Shown in pieces: positions 17,139-25,727 of a DNA stretch of 64,000 nt. This DNA is from Chlamydiales bacterium (GTDB taxonomy: Bacteria; Chlamydiota; Chlamydiia; Chlamydiales; Simkaniaceae), in NCBI GenBank assembly GCA_024233395.1, contig JACKPR010000002.1, positions 434,001 to 498,000 of the forward strand, given 5' to 3'. The translations under genes and the position numbers were made by a program. The notes beneath the pieces were generated by a model that was given only the letters and a program-made list of their open reading frames with translations, was not told the DNA's origin and searched no databases. Positions within the stretch are counted from its first letter, which is position 1; every line of letters begins with the position of its first letter.

Positions 17139-18398
17139 ATGGAGCTGGCGGCGCAGAGAAAAGCTATTTTTCGAAGTCATTTGACACTAGATCGTATTCA
17201 ACATTTTCTCATTTACTGTTTTGCCTTTTTAGGCCCTATTGGAACCCTTCTGACTCCTTCTTTTATGCCCAATGCCTTCCGGTTTTATCATTTTTTTCTG
17301 ATCCTCTTCCCTCTTTTCCTCATAAAACTCAAATTCAATGAATGGAAAACCATCCTGACATTTACCCCCTTTCTTCTCTATTGTTTAGTCTCAGCTTATT
17401 TCACCCATAACCGGATCTATGAAGTCGATTCTTATCCTTTGTTCCGTGCTTTTTTATTTATCTCTCAATGTCTTTTTATGTTTGGTGCAGCTTTTTGTTT
17501 AAAGGTGGATCAAAAAAAATTGATCGTTTTCTACCTCGCTGGCTTTTTCATTTCTCTTCTTGTTGGATACTTCTTTTTTATTGGTTTTTATAGTGGATTT
17601 ATCTCCTTTAGAACCATTGAGCATTTTTCGGTTGAAACTCAAATGGGTTGGGGACTCCTTCGTTTTTCTCCAGGAACCTATCCCAATGAATATGGAAATG
17701 TTGCTAGTTTTGTTTTATCAATCTTGCTTCTTCTATATGCTAAAAAAAAGCGCTTTCTCACGCTTCTTTTTGCATCCCTAACTTTTATCGCTTTACTACT
17801 CACCACAACACGTGCTGCATATCTTTCTTTTGGCGTTGCACTCATTTATCTTTGCCTTGCCTCCACGGAAATTCGAAAATTACTGTTTAAATTTTTCCTT
17901 TTTGGAACAGTGATCCTTTTTGTCCTGAAAGCATACTCTATCAACATCTTCTCAATTTTTATTAGAGGATTAAAGGCGATAAGTTTAATGGAAGGTTCAG
18001 CTGGAATACGCCTTTCTTACTGGATAAAAGGCTTTAAAGATCTCGATCAAAGCATCATTTTTGGAAATGGGTTTAGCGCAAATATTTATGCTCACAACAT
18101 TTATTTAGAACTTCTTTTTGAATTAGGAATTGTGGGAACTCTTTTACTTGTTTCAACCGTTATTTACTACTTAAGTGAAAACAGTTACTCAATTCGAAAG
18201 CTTTTTCTAGATAAAGAAATAACCACTCAGATCATGATTATTGGACTGATTCATACATTCCTTTTTGCATTGACAAATCACAACATGCATCACCACTTAA
18301 CATGGCTTTCTTTCATGCTCTTTAATGTCTCTTTAAAACGCTTTTCTCAAGGATTATTCCCTTGGAACTCTTCATACTTCTCTCGAACAAGAGCTTGA
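17139..18398 (+). CDS. O-antigen ligase/polymerase-like membrane protein
   Basis: A 419-residue polytopic protein with roughly ten to twelve hydrophobic segments. It shows the Wzy/WaaL-type signatures: LLTTTRAAYLSFG (the TRxA helix start) near residue 222 and a large periplasmic loop followed by NIYAHNIYLELLFELG, where the His is the usual functional residue in ligases. Family members either ligate or polymerise undecaprenyl-linked glycan in the periplasm. A strong AAGGGGG site precedes the ATG, 23 bases after topA. Its 3' end overlaps the convergent GT4 gene by 52 bp. It opens the surface-glycan region. Ligase and polymerase cannot be told apart from sequence. Confidence 0.8.
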   Translation: MELAAQRKAIFRSHLTLDRIQHFLIYCFAFLGPIGTLLTPSFMPNAFRFYHFFLILFPLFLIKLKFNEWKTILTFTPFLLYCLVSAYFTHNRIYEVDSYPLFRAFLFISQCLFMFGAAFCLKVDQKKLIVFYLAGFFISLLVGYFFFIGFYSGFISFRTIEHFSVETQMGWGLLRFSPGTYPNEYGNVASFVLSILLLLYAKKKRFLTLLFASLTFIALLLTTTRAAYLSFGVALIYLCLASTEIRKLLFKFFLFGTVILFVLKAYSINIFSIFIRGLKAISLMEGSAGIRLSYWIKGFKDLDQSIIFGNGFSANIYAHNIYLELLFELGIVGTLLLVSTVIYYLSENSYSIRKLFLDKEITTQIMIIGLIHTFLFALTNHNMHHHLTWLSFMLFNVSLKRFSQGLFPWNSSYFSRTRA

Positions 18399-19459
18399 AA
18401 CTTTTCTTTAAAAACCTCTTCTCGGAAAGTTTCAGCATGTGTACGAATAACTTTAGGATCAAATGTTTTTCTTTCAAAAGTTTCAACCGCACCGATGAGC
18501 GATGCCACTGTTTGCTCTGGGAAAAAAAGACCTGTCTGATGATCAACAACCGTTTCTAAAGCCCCTCCTTTTCCAAAAGCAATCACAGGGGTGCCACATG
18601 CTTGAGCCTCCACTGGAAGAATTCCAAAATCTTCTAAAGCAGCAAAGATAAAACCTTTTGCCCTTTGCAGATAAGCCCGAAGTCTTTGATCATCTTGGAA
18701 ACCAAGAATCTCGACATTTTTTTTAGCTTTTCCTTTGATTTTCTCCATTTCGGGGCCATCGCCAATAACGACAAGTCTTTTGTCGGGCATCTGACTAAAA
18801 GCTTCCACAATGAGATCCATCTTCTTATAAGGAACCATTCTTGAAGCTGTGAGATAAAAATCTTCCTTATTTTCTTCGAGCTTAAAATAATCAAGATTAA
18901 CAGGAGGATGAATGACCGAAGCCTCTTTTTGGTACAACTTCTTAATGCGCCTTGCCACATATTGAGAGTTAGCGACATAAGCATTCACTCGGGCTGAAGA
19001 ATGTGCATCCCACATCCGTAAATAATGGAGAAAAAATTTCGCAAGAATTCCCTTCGGACCACTCTTAAGATTTGATTCACGAAGATATTGCTGATAAAGA
19101 TCCCAAGCATAACGCATCGGAGTATGACAGTAGCAGATATGAATCTGCTCAGCATGAGTTAAGACTCCTTTTGCAGTTGAATGGGAAGAGGAGATGACAA
19201 GGTCATAATCGCTCAAATCAAACTGTTCGATCGCTAAAGGAAAAAGAGGAAGGTACGAACGGTATTTTTTCTTTGCTTTAGGAAGCTTCTGAATGAATGA
19301 CGTCTTAATGTCCATCGTTTCAAAAGGTGTTCCGATTAAACTTTTAGGATCTTTGACTAAAGTAAACAGATCCGAAGGAAAAGTTTCGGCAAGAGATTCC
19401 AAAACTTTTTCGGCTCCACCCATCGCTACTAACCAATCATGTACGAGTGCTACTTTCAT
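18347..19459 (-). CDS. GT4-family glycosyltransferase
   Basis: A GT-B glycosyltransferase using an NDP-sugar donor. The N-terminus MKVALVHDWLVAMGGAEKVL is typical of the family. The C-terminal Rossmann half contains KKMDLIVEAF, VVIGDGPEM and the donor-binding ALEDFGILPVEAQACGTPVIA segment with its E-x7-E-like pattern, then GLFFPEQ. I choose ATG 19459 because homologs begin there, but GGAGG lies only one base away from it. A TTG at 19495 with AAGGAG at good spacing would add 12 residues and cannot be excluded. It is the only minus-strand gene in the glycan locus and overlaps the ligase-like gene by 52 bp at the 3' ends. Confidence 0.85.
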   Translation of the reverse strand: MKVALVHDWLVAMGGAEKVLESLAETFPSDLFTLVKDPKSLIGTPFETMDIKTSFIQKLPKAKKKYRSYLPLFPLAIEQFDLSDYDLVISSSHSTAKGVLTHAEQIHICYCHTPMRYAWDLYQQYLRESNLKSGPKGILAKFFLHYLRMWDAHSSARVNAYVANSQYVARRIKKLYQKEASVIHPPVNLDYFKLEENKEDFYLTASRMVPYKKMDLIVEAFSQMPDKRLVVIGDGPEMEKIKGKAKKNVEILGFQDDQRLRAYLQRAKGFIFAALEDFGILPVEAQACGTPVIAFGKGGALETVVDHQTGLFFPEQTVASLIGAVETFERKTFDPKVIRTHAETFREEVFKEKFQALVREKYEEFQGNNP

Positions 19460-19567
19460 GCCTCCGATTATAAAGGAAAGAGAAACACTGCGCAACTATT
19501 TCTCCTTGCATGATCTTTTAATATCTTGTATATTCCTTCTCTTTGAATCAAACCAAAGGTTAGAACA

Positions 19568-20560
19568 ATGCATGTGTTTATTCCCGGTGGAGCAGGCTAT
19601 GTTGGCTCACTTTTAGTCCCCGCTTTATTAGATGCTGGTTATGCAGTAACGGTTTATGACCTTTTCCTTTATGGAGAAGACATCTTTGATGCAATCAAAG
19701 ATCATCCGAAACTTACCCTTATTAAAGGAGACATTCGAGACCTTAAGCACATGGAAAAAGCTGTGAGTGGCTGTGACACTGTTATTCATTTAGCGTGCAT
19801 TTCGAATGACCCAAGCTTTGAGCTTAATCCAAATCTTGGAAAATCAATTAATCTTGATCCTTTTGAACCCTTTGTTCAAATTGCAAAGAAGCAAGGGATT
19901 AAGCGGTTTATCTATGCTTCTTCTTCCTCTGTTTATGGAGTTAAAGATGTCCCTAACGTCACAGAAGATATGGAGCTCACTCCCCTTACCGATTATTCAA
20001 AGTTCAAAGCCGAGTGTGAAAAAATTCTTATGAAATATAAGAGTGACGATTTTACTTGCTGCGTTCTTCGCCCTGCAACAGTTTGTGGCTATGCTCCTAG
20101 ACAACGCCTGGATGTTGTTGTAAACATTCTGACAAACCTTGCTTATAATACGGGTAAAATTAAGGTCATGGGTGGAAATCAACTTCGCCCAAATATCGAT
20201 ATCCGCGATATGGTGCGTGCTTATCTTTTTGTTCTTGAAGCACCAGCAGAAAAAATCCAAGGGGAAATTTTCAATGCGGGTTATCATAACCACTCCGTAT
20301 TAGACCTTGGTAAAATCGTTAAAGAGACAGTTGGAAAGAAAAAAGCTGTGGAACTTGAAACCATTCCAACGAATGATAACCGCTCTTATCATGTCTCATC
20401 ACAAAAAATTGCTGATAAGCTTGGCTTTACAGCGGAGTATACAATTGAAGATGCTGTTGAGGGGCTGATGGAAGCTTTTAGTGAAGGAAAACTTCCAAAT
20501 TCTCTAGAAGACAAACGCTATTTCAACATTAAAACAATGAAGGCGGTGAATCTAGAATGA
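19568..20560 (+). CDS. NAD(P)-dependent NDP-sugar epimerase/dehydratase (SDR)
   Basis: A 330-residue extended SDR. It has a Rossmann GGAGYVG motif at residues 7-13, a GDIRD segment, a SSSSVYG active-site strand and catalytic YSKFK (Tyr-x3-Lys), followed by RPATVCGY and a sugar-binding RPNIDIRDM. These features fit an NDP-hexose 4-epimerase or related reductase; the substrate cannot be assigned. It begins a run of tightly packed + strand genes and overlaps the next epimerase by four bases (ATGA), so the products probably act on the same sugar pathway. Confidence 0.85.
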   Translation: MHVFIPGGAGYVGSLLVPALLDAGYAVTVYDLFLYGEDIFDAIKDHPKLTLIKGDIRDLKHMEKAVSGCDTVIHLACISNDPSFELNPNLGKSINLDPFEPFVQIAKKQGIKRFIYASSSSVYGVKDVPNVTEDMELTPLTDYSKFKAECEKILMKYKSDDFTCCVLRPATVCGYAPRQRLDVVVNILTNLAYNTGKIKVMGGNQLRPNIDIRDMVRAYLFVLEAPAEKIQGEIFNAGYHNHSVLDLGKIVKETVGKKKAVELETIPTNDNRSYHVSSQKIADKLGFTAEYTIEDAVEGLMEAFSEGKLPNSLEDKRYFNIKTMKAVNLE

Positions 20561-21540
20561 AGGCACTGGTTACAGGTGGAGCCGGTTTCATTGGAAGTCA
20601 CCTTACCGAGCTCCTTTTAGAAGAAGGACATCATGTCATTGTATTAGATAATCTCCGTTCTGGACGAGTCAGTAACTTTAATGGATTCAAAGACCATCCT
20701 CACCTTCAGTTTATCCAAGCAGATATCCGGAATGTTGAAGAGATCCGCCCCTATTTTGAAGGGGTGGATTGGGTTTTTCATTTAGCTGCCTTAGCAGACA
20801 TTGTTCCTTCGATTGAAAATCCCCGAGAATATTTTGAAGTCAATGTCGACGGCACTTTCAATGTCCTTGAATGCTCGAAAGAGGCAGAGGTTAAACGGTT
20901 TCTCTATACAGCTTCTTCTTCATGCTATGGAATTCCAGATGTATATCCCACTCCTGAAACCGCGCCTATTCGTCCCCAGTATCCTTATGCTCTGACAAAG
21001 TTTTTAGGAGAAGAGCTCGTCATGCATTGGGAACAAGTCTATAAACTTCCCGCTCTTTCTCTTAGACTTTTCAATGTCTTTGGACCAAGAGCGCGGACAA
21101 CGGGAACCTATGGAGCAGTTTTTGGAGTCTTTCTCACACAAAAGCTGAACAATAAACCCTTAACAGTTGTAGGGGATGGAAAGCAAACAAGAGACTTTAC
21201 CTTCGTTAAAGATGTAGCCAGAGCTTTTCTTATAAGCGCTGAATCGTCTGTTTCTGGAGAGATTTTCAATGTCGGAAGTGGCGATCACTACTCCGTCAAT
21301 CGGATTGTTGAACTTTTAAATCATGATTCGGTCAATATTCCTAAACGCCCAGGAGAACCCGATGCCACATTTGCTGATGTGAGCAAAATTGAGAAAATGC
21401 TCGGATTTAAAGCAGAAACTTCCTTTGAAGAAGGAGTTTCTAAACTTCTGGAAAAGATTAACGATTTTAAAGATGCCCCTTTATGGGAAGAAGAAAGCAT
21501 CAAAGAAGCAACGAAAACTTGGTTTCAATATTTATCATAA
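20557..21540 (+). CDS. UDP-sugar 4-epimerase-like SDR
   Basis: A 327-residue extended SDR closest in look to UDP-glucose/UDP-GlcNAc 4-epimerases. It has TGGAGFIGSHL at residues 5-15, LDNLRSG, ADIRN, HLAALADIVPSIENP, TASSSCYG, catalytic YALTK and RLFNVFGPRA, then GDGKQTRDFTFVKDVARA. The full-length fold is intact. It is coupled by ATGA to the preceding SDR and followed after 10 bases by the SIS isomerase gene. It would interconvert C4 stereochemistry of an NDP-sugar for the surface glycan. Confidence 0.85.
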   Translation: MKALVTGGAGFIGSHLTELLLEEGHHVIVLDNLRSGRVSNFNGFKDHPHLQFIQADIRNVEEIRPYFEGVDWVFHLAALADIVPSIENPREYFEVNVDGTFNVLECSKEAEVKRFLYTASSSCYGIPDVYPTPETAPIRPQYPYALTKFLGEELVMHWEQVYKLPALSLRLFNVFGPRARTTGTYGAVFGVFLTQKLNNKPLTVVGDGKQTRDFTFVKDVARAFLISAESSVSGEIFNVGSGDHYSVNRIVELLNHDSVNIPKRPGEPDATFADVSKIEKMLGFKAETSFEEGVSKLLEKINDFKDAPLWEEESIKEATKTWFQYLS

Positions 21541-21550
21541 GAGGAGATCT

Positions 21551-22150
21551 ATGTTTACAAAGAGACTTGAAGAACTTTCAGAAGTGATGAATAAATGCAT
21601 CTACTCTTCTACTGACCGAGAGGTCACCCAAAACCAAGCCCTCCAAATCTTTCATTCTTTTTTACTTCAAACAAAAGAAAATGATGGAACGGTTTTCGTT
21701 GTAGGGAATGGAGGGAGTGCAGGCATTGCCTCTCACTTTTCTATCGACCTTCTTAATGCTTTAAAAATCCCTTCCCAAACACTTTACGATTCTAATGTAA
21801 TGACTTGTATTTCGAATGATTATGGCTATGATCAAGTCTTCTCACGTCCTTTGGATTTACTCTTAAAAAGGAATGATCTTTTAGTTTGTGTGAGCAGTTC
21901 GGGAAATTCTCAAAATATTTTGAATGCTGCTGCTATTGCAAAGTCGAAAGATATCCCGATCATCACCTTGAGTGGATTTGAGCCCCACAATCCTCTTCGA
22001 AATTTGGGAGATTTAAACTTATATCTCCCCATTATTGATTATGGACTGGTCGAAATGGGACACTTTTTTCTCTTGCACACAATCATTGATTCATGGAACT
22101 TTAATCCTTCAATCAATAAAACAGCGGACTCATTAAGTCATGCCAAGTAA
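21551..22150 (+). CDS. SIS-domain phosphosugar isomerase, GmhA-like
   Basis: About 199 residues from the ATG at 21551, which has GAGGAG six bases upstream; the frame is open further upstream but lies inside the preceding gene. A single SIS domain is seen, with FVVGNGGSAGIASHFSIDL and VCVSSSGNSQNILNA, the phosphosugar-binding Ser/Thr loop, and a C-terminal EMGHFFLLHTIID helix. Such proteins include GmhA, which makes D-glycero-D-manno-heptose 7-phosphate from sedoheptulose 7-phosphate. The adjacent HldE-like gene (11-bp overlap) supports a heptose role, though the substrate may differ. Confidence 0.8.
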   Translation: MFTKRLEELSEVMNKCIYSSTDREVTQNQALQIFHSFLLQTKENDGTVFVVGNGGSAGIASHFSIDLLNALKIPSQTLYDSNVMTCISNDYGYDQVFSRPLDLLLKRNDLLVCVSSSGNSQNILNAAAIAKSKDIPIITLSGFEPHNPLRNLGDLNLYLPIIDYGLVEMGHFFLLHTIIDSWNFNPSINKTADSLSHAK

Positions 22151-23666
22151 GATTAAAACTTTTGAAGAACTTGAAAAAATTCTAGAGGAAGAAAAAAAAG
22201 AAGGGGAAAAAATTGTTCACTGTCACGGAGTCTTTGACCTTCTTCATCCAGGGCACATCAGACACTTTAAAGAAGCAAAAAAACAGGGAACAAAACTCGT
22301 TGTATCCCTCACTCCTGATCGCTATGTCAATAAAGGGCCCGGCCGGCCAGCTTTTAATGAGACCTTGCGCGCCGAAACTCTCGCCGCATTGAATTGCGTT
22401 GATTATGTTGTCTTAAATGATACTGCCGATGCAGTTCATTGCATCAAAAAGATTAAACCCAATGTCTATGTAAAAGGGAAAGAATATGCTGACCATTCCA
22501 AAGACATTACAGGTAAAATTGCTGACGAAGTCCGTGCTGTTCAAGAAGCAAATGGTACTGTTTATTATACTGATGACATTGTTTTCAGCTCATCATCTCT
22601 TTTGAATCAACATTTTGAAAATACAAATCCAAAACTCCGCGCACTTCTTGCCGAAATTAAAGAAACCTATTCCATTGATGATCTTATCCATAAAGTTGAC
22701 GCCCTAAAAGATCTTCGTGTTCTTGTGATTGGGGATGCGATCATTGATGAGTATCAGTTTACTGAACCCATGGGACAGTCTGGGAAAGGGCTCCATATGG
22801 TTGCACGAAACAGGGAAAATGAGTGTTATTTAGGGGGCTCTTTAATCATTGCAAACCATATCGCTCAGTTTTCAGATCACGTCTCACTCCTCACCTCTAT
22901 TGGTCAAAACTGTCCCTATCAAACGATGATCCATGAATTGATTAACCCTAAAGTTAAAAAAGAGTTTGTCTACCTTCCTAACCATACAACACTGACTAAA
23001 AAACGTTATGTCATGAAAGATGGAACGCGTTTATCAAAACTTTTTGAAACCTATTCAACAAATGATTCCCTTTTAACAGATAAAGAGACCGACCAAATTA
23101 TCAAATATTTAAAAGAGAAAACAAGTGATTTTGATCTTATCCTTGTCTGTGATTTTGGGAATGGATTTACTAATCCTCTCATTATTGATGCTCTCTGCGA
23201 CTTACCCAATTTCTTGGCTATTAATACGCAAACAAATAGTGGAAATCGAGGATTTAATGTTGTCACTCATTATCGACGGGCCGATTGTATCTCTTTGAAT
23301 GAACCTGAACTCCGCCTTTCCGCCCATGACCGTTATAGTTCTATGGATGGCCTTGCTTGCGATATTTCCGAATTTCTAAACTGCTCGAATACATTTATCA
23401 CTCAAGGTGTCCGTGGCGTCTATTGTTTTTCTGAAAATGAATCAGACCTTCACATCCCAGCCCTTGTCACAAACACAATAGATCGCGTTGGCGCAGGAGA
23501 TAGCTTTTTTGCAATTGCTGCTATGTGTGCAGCTAAGGGCTACCCCTTAGCCATTTGTGGTTTCTTAGGATCGATTGCATCTGCACTGAATGTTCAAATT
23601 GTTGGAAATAAAGAACCCATAAAGAAAACACCCTTTAATAAATTTCTCACGAGGTTACTCAAGTGA
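22140..23666 (+). CDS. HldE-like bifunctional protein with reversed domain order
   Basis: A 508-residue fusion. Residues about 1-150 form a nucleotidyltransferase domain (HCHGVFDLLHPGHIRHF, with HPGH at 36-39), like the cytidylyl/adenylyltransferase part of HldE/RfaE. Residues about 190-508 form a PfkB-type sugar kinase: VLVIGDAIIDEY, a GGSLIIANHIAQF segment and DRVGAGDSF at 448-456 with the catalytic Asp. In classical HldE the kinase is N-terminal; here it is C-terminal. Both active-site signatures are intact. It overlaps the SIS gene by 11 bp and the E1-alpha gene by four. The likely role is phosphorylation of a heptose or other sugar phosphate followed by nucleotide activation. Confidence 0.85.
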   Translation: MPSKIKTFEELEKILEEEKKEGEKIVHCHGVFDLLHPGHIRHFKEAKKQGTKLVVSLTPDRYVNKGPGRPAFNETLRAETLAALNCVDYVVLNDTADAVHCIKKIKPNVYVKGKEYADHSKDITGKIADEVRAVQEANGTVYYTDDIVFSSSSLLNQHFENTNPKLRALLAEIKETYSIDDLIHKVDALKDLRVLVIGDAIIDEYQFTEPMGQSGKGLHMVARNRENECYLGGSLIIANHIAQFSDHVSLLTSIGQNCPYQTMIHELINPKVKKEFVYLPNHTTLTKKRYVMKDGTRLSKLFETYSTNDSLLTDKETDQIIKYLKEKTSDFDLILVCDFGNGFTNPLIIDALCDLPNFLAINTQTNSGNRGFNVVTHYRRADCISLNEPELRLSAHDRYSSMDGLACDISEFLNCSNTFITQGVRGVYCFSENESDLHIPALVTNTIDRVGAGDSFFAIAAMCAAKGYPLAICGFLGSIASALNVQIVGNKEPIKKTPFNKFLTRLLK

Positions 23667-24622
23667 ACCAACTAGATTTATTTTTTAAAATGCTTCGAAT
23701 CCGCCGTATTGAAGAAGCAATTGCTGACCGTTATTCGGAACAAAAAATGCGCTGCCCAACCCATCTTAGTATAGGCCAAGAAGGGGTTGCTGTTGGTGTT
23801 TCTGAAGTTCTGAAAGATGAAGATCTTATTATGAGCACCCATCGGTGTCATGCTCACTATCTTGCAAAAGGGGGCAATCTTAAAAAAATGATCGCAGAAC
23901 TTCATGGGAAAAAAACTGGTTGTTCTCTGGGAAGAGGAGGATCGGTGCATTTGGTCGATCTATCCGTAGGCATGATGGGAGCAACACCGATTGCAGGAAA
24001 CTCTATTCCTGTAGCAACAGGTTTGGCTTTTGCTTCCCAACTCAAAAATGACAAGAAAATCACTGTGTCTTTTTTTGGAGAAGGAGCAACAGAAGAGGGT
24101 GCTTTTGCTGAAAGTCTAAATTTTGCAACCCTCAAAAATCTTCCCATTCTATTCGTTTGTGAAAACAATCTTTATTCTATTTATTCCCCTCTTAGTGCTC
24201 GACAAGCTTCCACAAGAGATCGGGTAAAAATTGCTGAAGCCCATGGAATGTTTGCAAAACGAGGAAATGGCAATGACGTAGAAGAAACTTATCGACTTGC
24301 CTTAGATGCAATAGGATCTATTCGCTCTGGAAACGGCCCAGCATATATTGAATTAGAAACCTATCGTTTTTGTGAGCATTGTGGTCCTAACTTTGATACA
24401 GATCTAGGATACCGCAGCGAGGAAGAATTTAATCAATGGCTTGACAAGTGTCCTATAAAAAATTATCGCGATAAGCTCCTTTCGGAAAAAGTTGTAACGG
24501 ATCCTGAGCTGGACGCTATGGAAATGAAAATCCAAGAAGAGATCAAAGAAGCTTTTGCTTTTGCAAAAGAAAGCCCCTACCCCCAATTTGATCTTGATTA
24601 TGAAAGGTCTTACGCGGAGTAA
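23663..24622 (+). CDS. Thiamine-diphosphate dehydrogenase E1 alpha-like subunit
   Basis: A 319-residue protein of the pyruvate/acetoin dehydrogenase E1-alpha family. TPP/Mg-binding motif: GEGATEEG at about 139-146 followed by NN at 168-169 (CENNLYSIYSP). The RxxHAHYLAKG and GGSVHL segments are also typical. It starts with GTG overlapping the stop of the HldE-like gene. Its partner E1-beta follows after 5 bp. No E2 (lipoyl acyltransferase) or E3 gene is near, and the neighbours are sugar enzymes, so the pair may carry out TPP-dependent carbon-unit transfer or decarboxylation in glycan-sugar synthesis rather than act in central metabolism. Confidence 0.85.
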   Translation: MNQLDLFFKMLRIRRIEEAIADRYSEQKMRCPTHLSIGQEGVAVGVSEVLKDEDLIMSTHRCHAHYLAKGGNLKKMIAELHGKKTGCSLGRGGSVHLVDLSVGMMGATPIAGNSIPVATGLAFASQLKNDKKITVSFFGEGATEEGAFAESLNFATLKNLPILFVCENNLYSIYSPLSARQASTRDRVKIAEAHGMFAKRGNGNDVEETYRLALDAIGSIRSGNGPAYIELETYRFCEHCGPNFDTDLGYRSEEEFNQWLDKCPIKNYRDKLLSEKVVTDPELDAMEMKIQEEIKEAFAFAKESPYPQFDLDYERSYAE

Positions 24623-24627
24623 TAGAA

Positions 24628-25701
24628 ATGGAAAGAGAACTTAAATTTAATCAAGCCATTCTTGAAGGGACTTCCCAGCTTTTAGAAACAGACCCTTCTG
24701 TTTACGTTATGGGCTTAGGAGTCCCCGATCCAAAAGGAACCTTTGGAACAACCTTAGGTCTAAAAGAGAAATTTGGCCCAGAACGAATCCTGGATATCCC
24801 AATTTCTGAAAACGCAATGACCGGAGTTGCCATTGGGAGCGCTATTCGAGGAATGCGCCCAATTTTAACCTTTCAAAGGGTTGATTTTTTTCTTCTTGCC
24901 TTGGATCAGCTCATCAATAATGCAGCGAAGTGGCATTATATGTTTGGAGATCAAATGTCAGTGCCTCTGGTCATCAGACTTGTCATGGGACGTGGTTGGG
25001 GGCAAGGGCCTCAACTGTCACAATCCCTTCAAAGTCTTTTTGGACACATTCCTGGATTAAAAGTTGTGATGCCATCCACTCCTTATGATGCAAAAGGACT
25101 TTTAATTTCAGCTGTAAAAGATAATAATCCTGTTATTTATTTGGAACATCGTTGGCTCCATAAGATTCATGGCCCTGTTCCAGAAGAATCTTATGAAGTT
25201 CCTATTGGAAAAGCTCGTGTCATTCAAGAAGGATCTGATATCACCATTGCTGCCTCTTCACACATGACACTTGAAGCCCGAAAAGCTGTTGAGCTTCTAG
25301 GAGAAGAGGGAATCTCAGCTGAATTGATTGACATTCGAAGTGTCAAACCGCTTGACAAAGAAACGATTATTAAATCAGTACGAAAAACGGGGCGTTTAAT
25401 CGTTGCTGATCCCGACTGGAAGTTTTGTGGCTTTGCCTCAGAAGTGGTTGCAATGATTTCTGAAGAAGCTTTCAATGACTTAAAAGCTCCCCCTATGCGT
25501 GTTTCTTATCCCGACCGACATACTCCTGCAAGCTGGGCACTCTCAAACCATTATTATCCTTCTTATCGCGTGATTGCCATGGAAGCCTGCAAAATGCTTC
25601 GCCTTCCATCAAAAGCTCAAATGCTCTTACAAGAACTACTCGAATTTAGAAGCGAAGGACCCCTAGATGTTCCAGATGCTTCATTTACTGGACCATTTTA
25701 G
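24628..25701 (+). CDS. Thiamine-diphosphate dehydrogenase E1 beta-like subunit
   Basis: A 357-residue protein of the transketolase-like E1-beta family, expected to form an alpha2beta2 heterotetramer with the preceding product. Visible features are the PISENAMTGVAIGSAIRGM segment with the catalytic Glu, the FQRVDFFLLALDQLINNAAK helix, and the C-terminal domain DITIAASSHMTLEARKA with DIRSVKPLD. The order alpha-beta with close spacing implies a joint complex. Its position between an HldE-like fusion and an SDR dehydratase suggests a role in making an unusual sugar. It could instead be a relocated pyruvate/acetoin dehydrogenase part. Confidence 0.85.
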   Translation: MERELKFNQAILEGTSQLLETDPSVYVMGLGVPDPKGTFGTTLGLKEKFGPERILDIPISENAMTGVAIGSAIRGMRPILTFQRVDFFLLALDQLINNAAKWHYMFGDQMSVPLVIRLVMGRGWGQGPQLSQSLQSLFGHIPGLKVVMPSTPYDAKGLLISAVKDNNPVIYLEHRWLHKIHGPVPEESYEVPIGKARVIQEGSDITIAASSHMTLEARKAVELLGEEGISAELIDIRSVKPLDKETIIKSVRKTGRLIVADPDWKFCGFASEVVAMISEEAFNDLKAPPMRVSYPDRHTPASWALSNHYYPSYRVIAMEACKMLRLPSKAQMLLQELLEFRSEGPLDVPDASFTGPF

Positions 25702-25727
25702 AACCTATTTACAAAGAGGAGAGAGAT

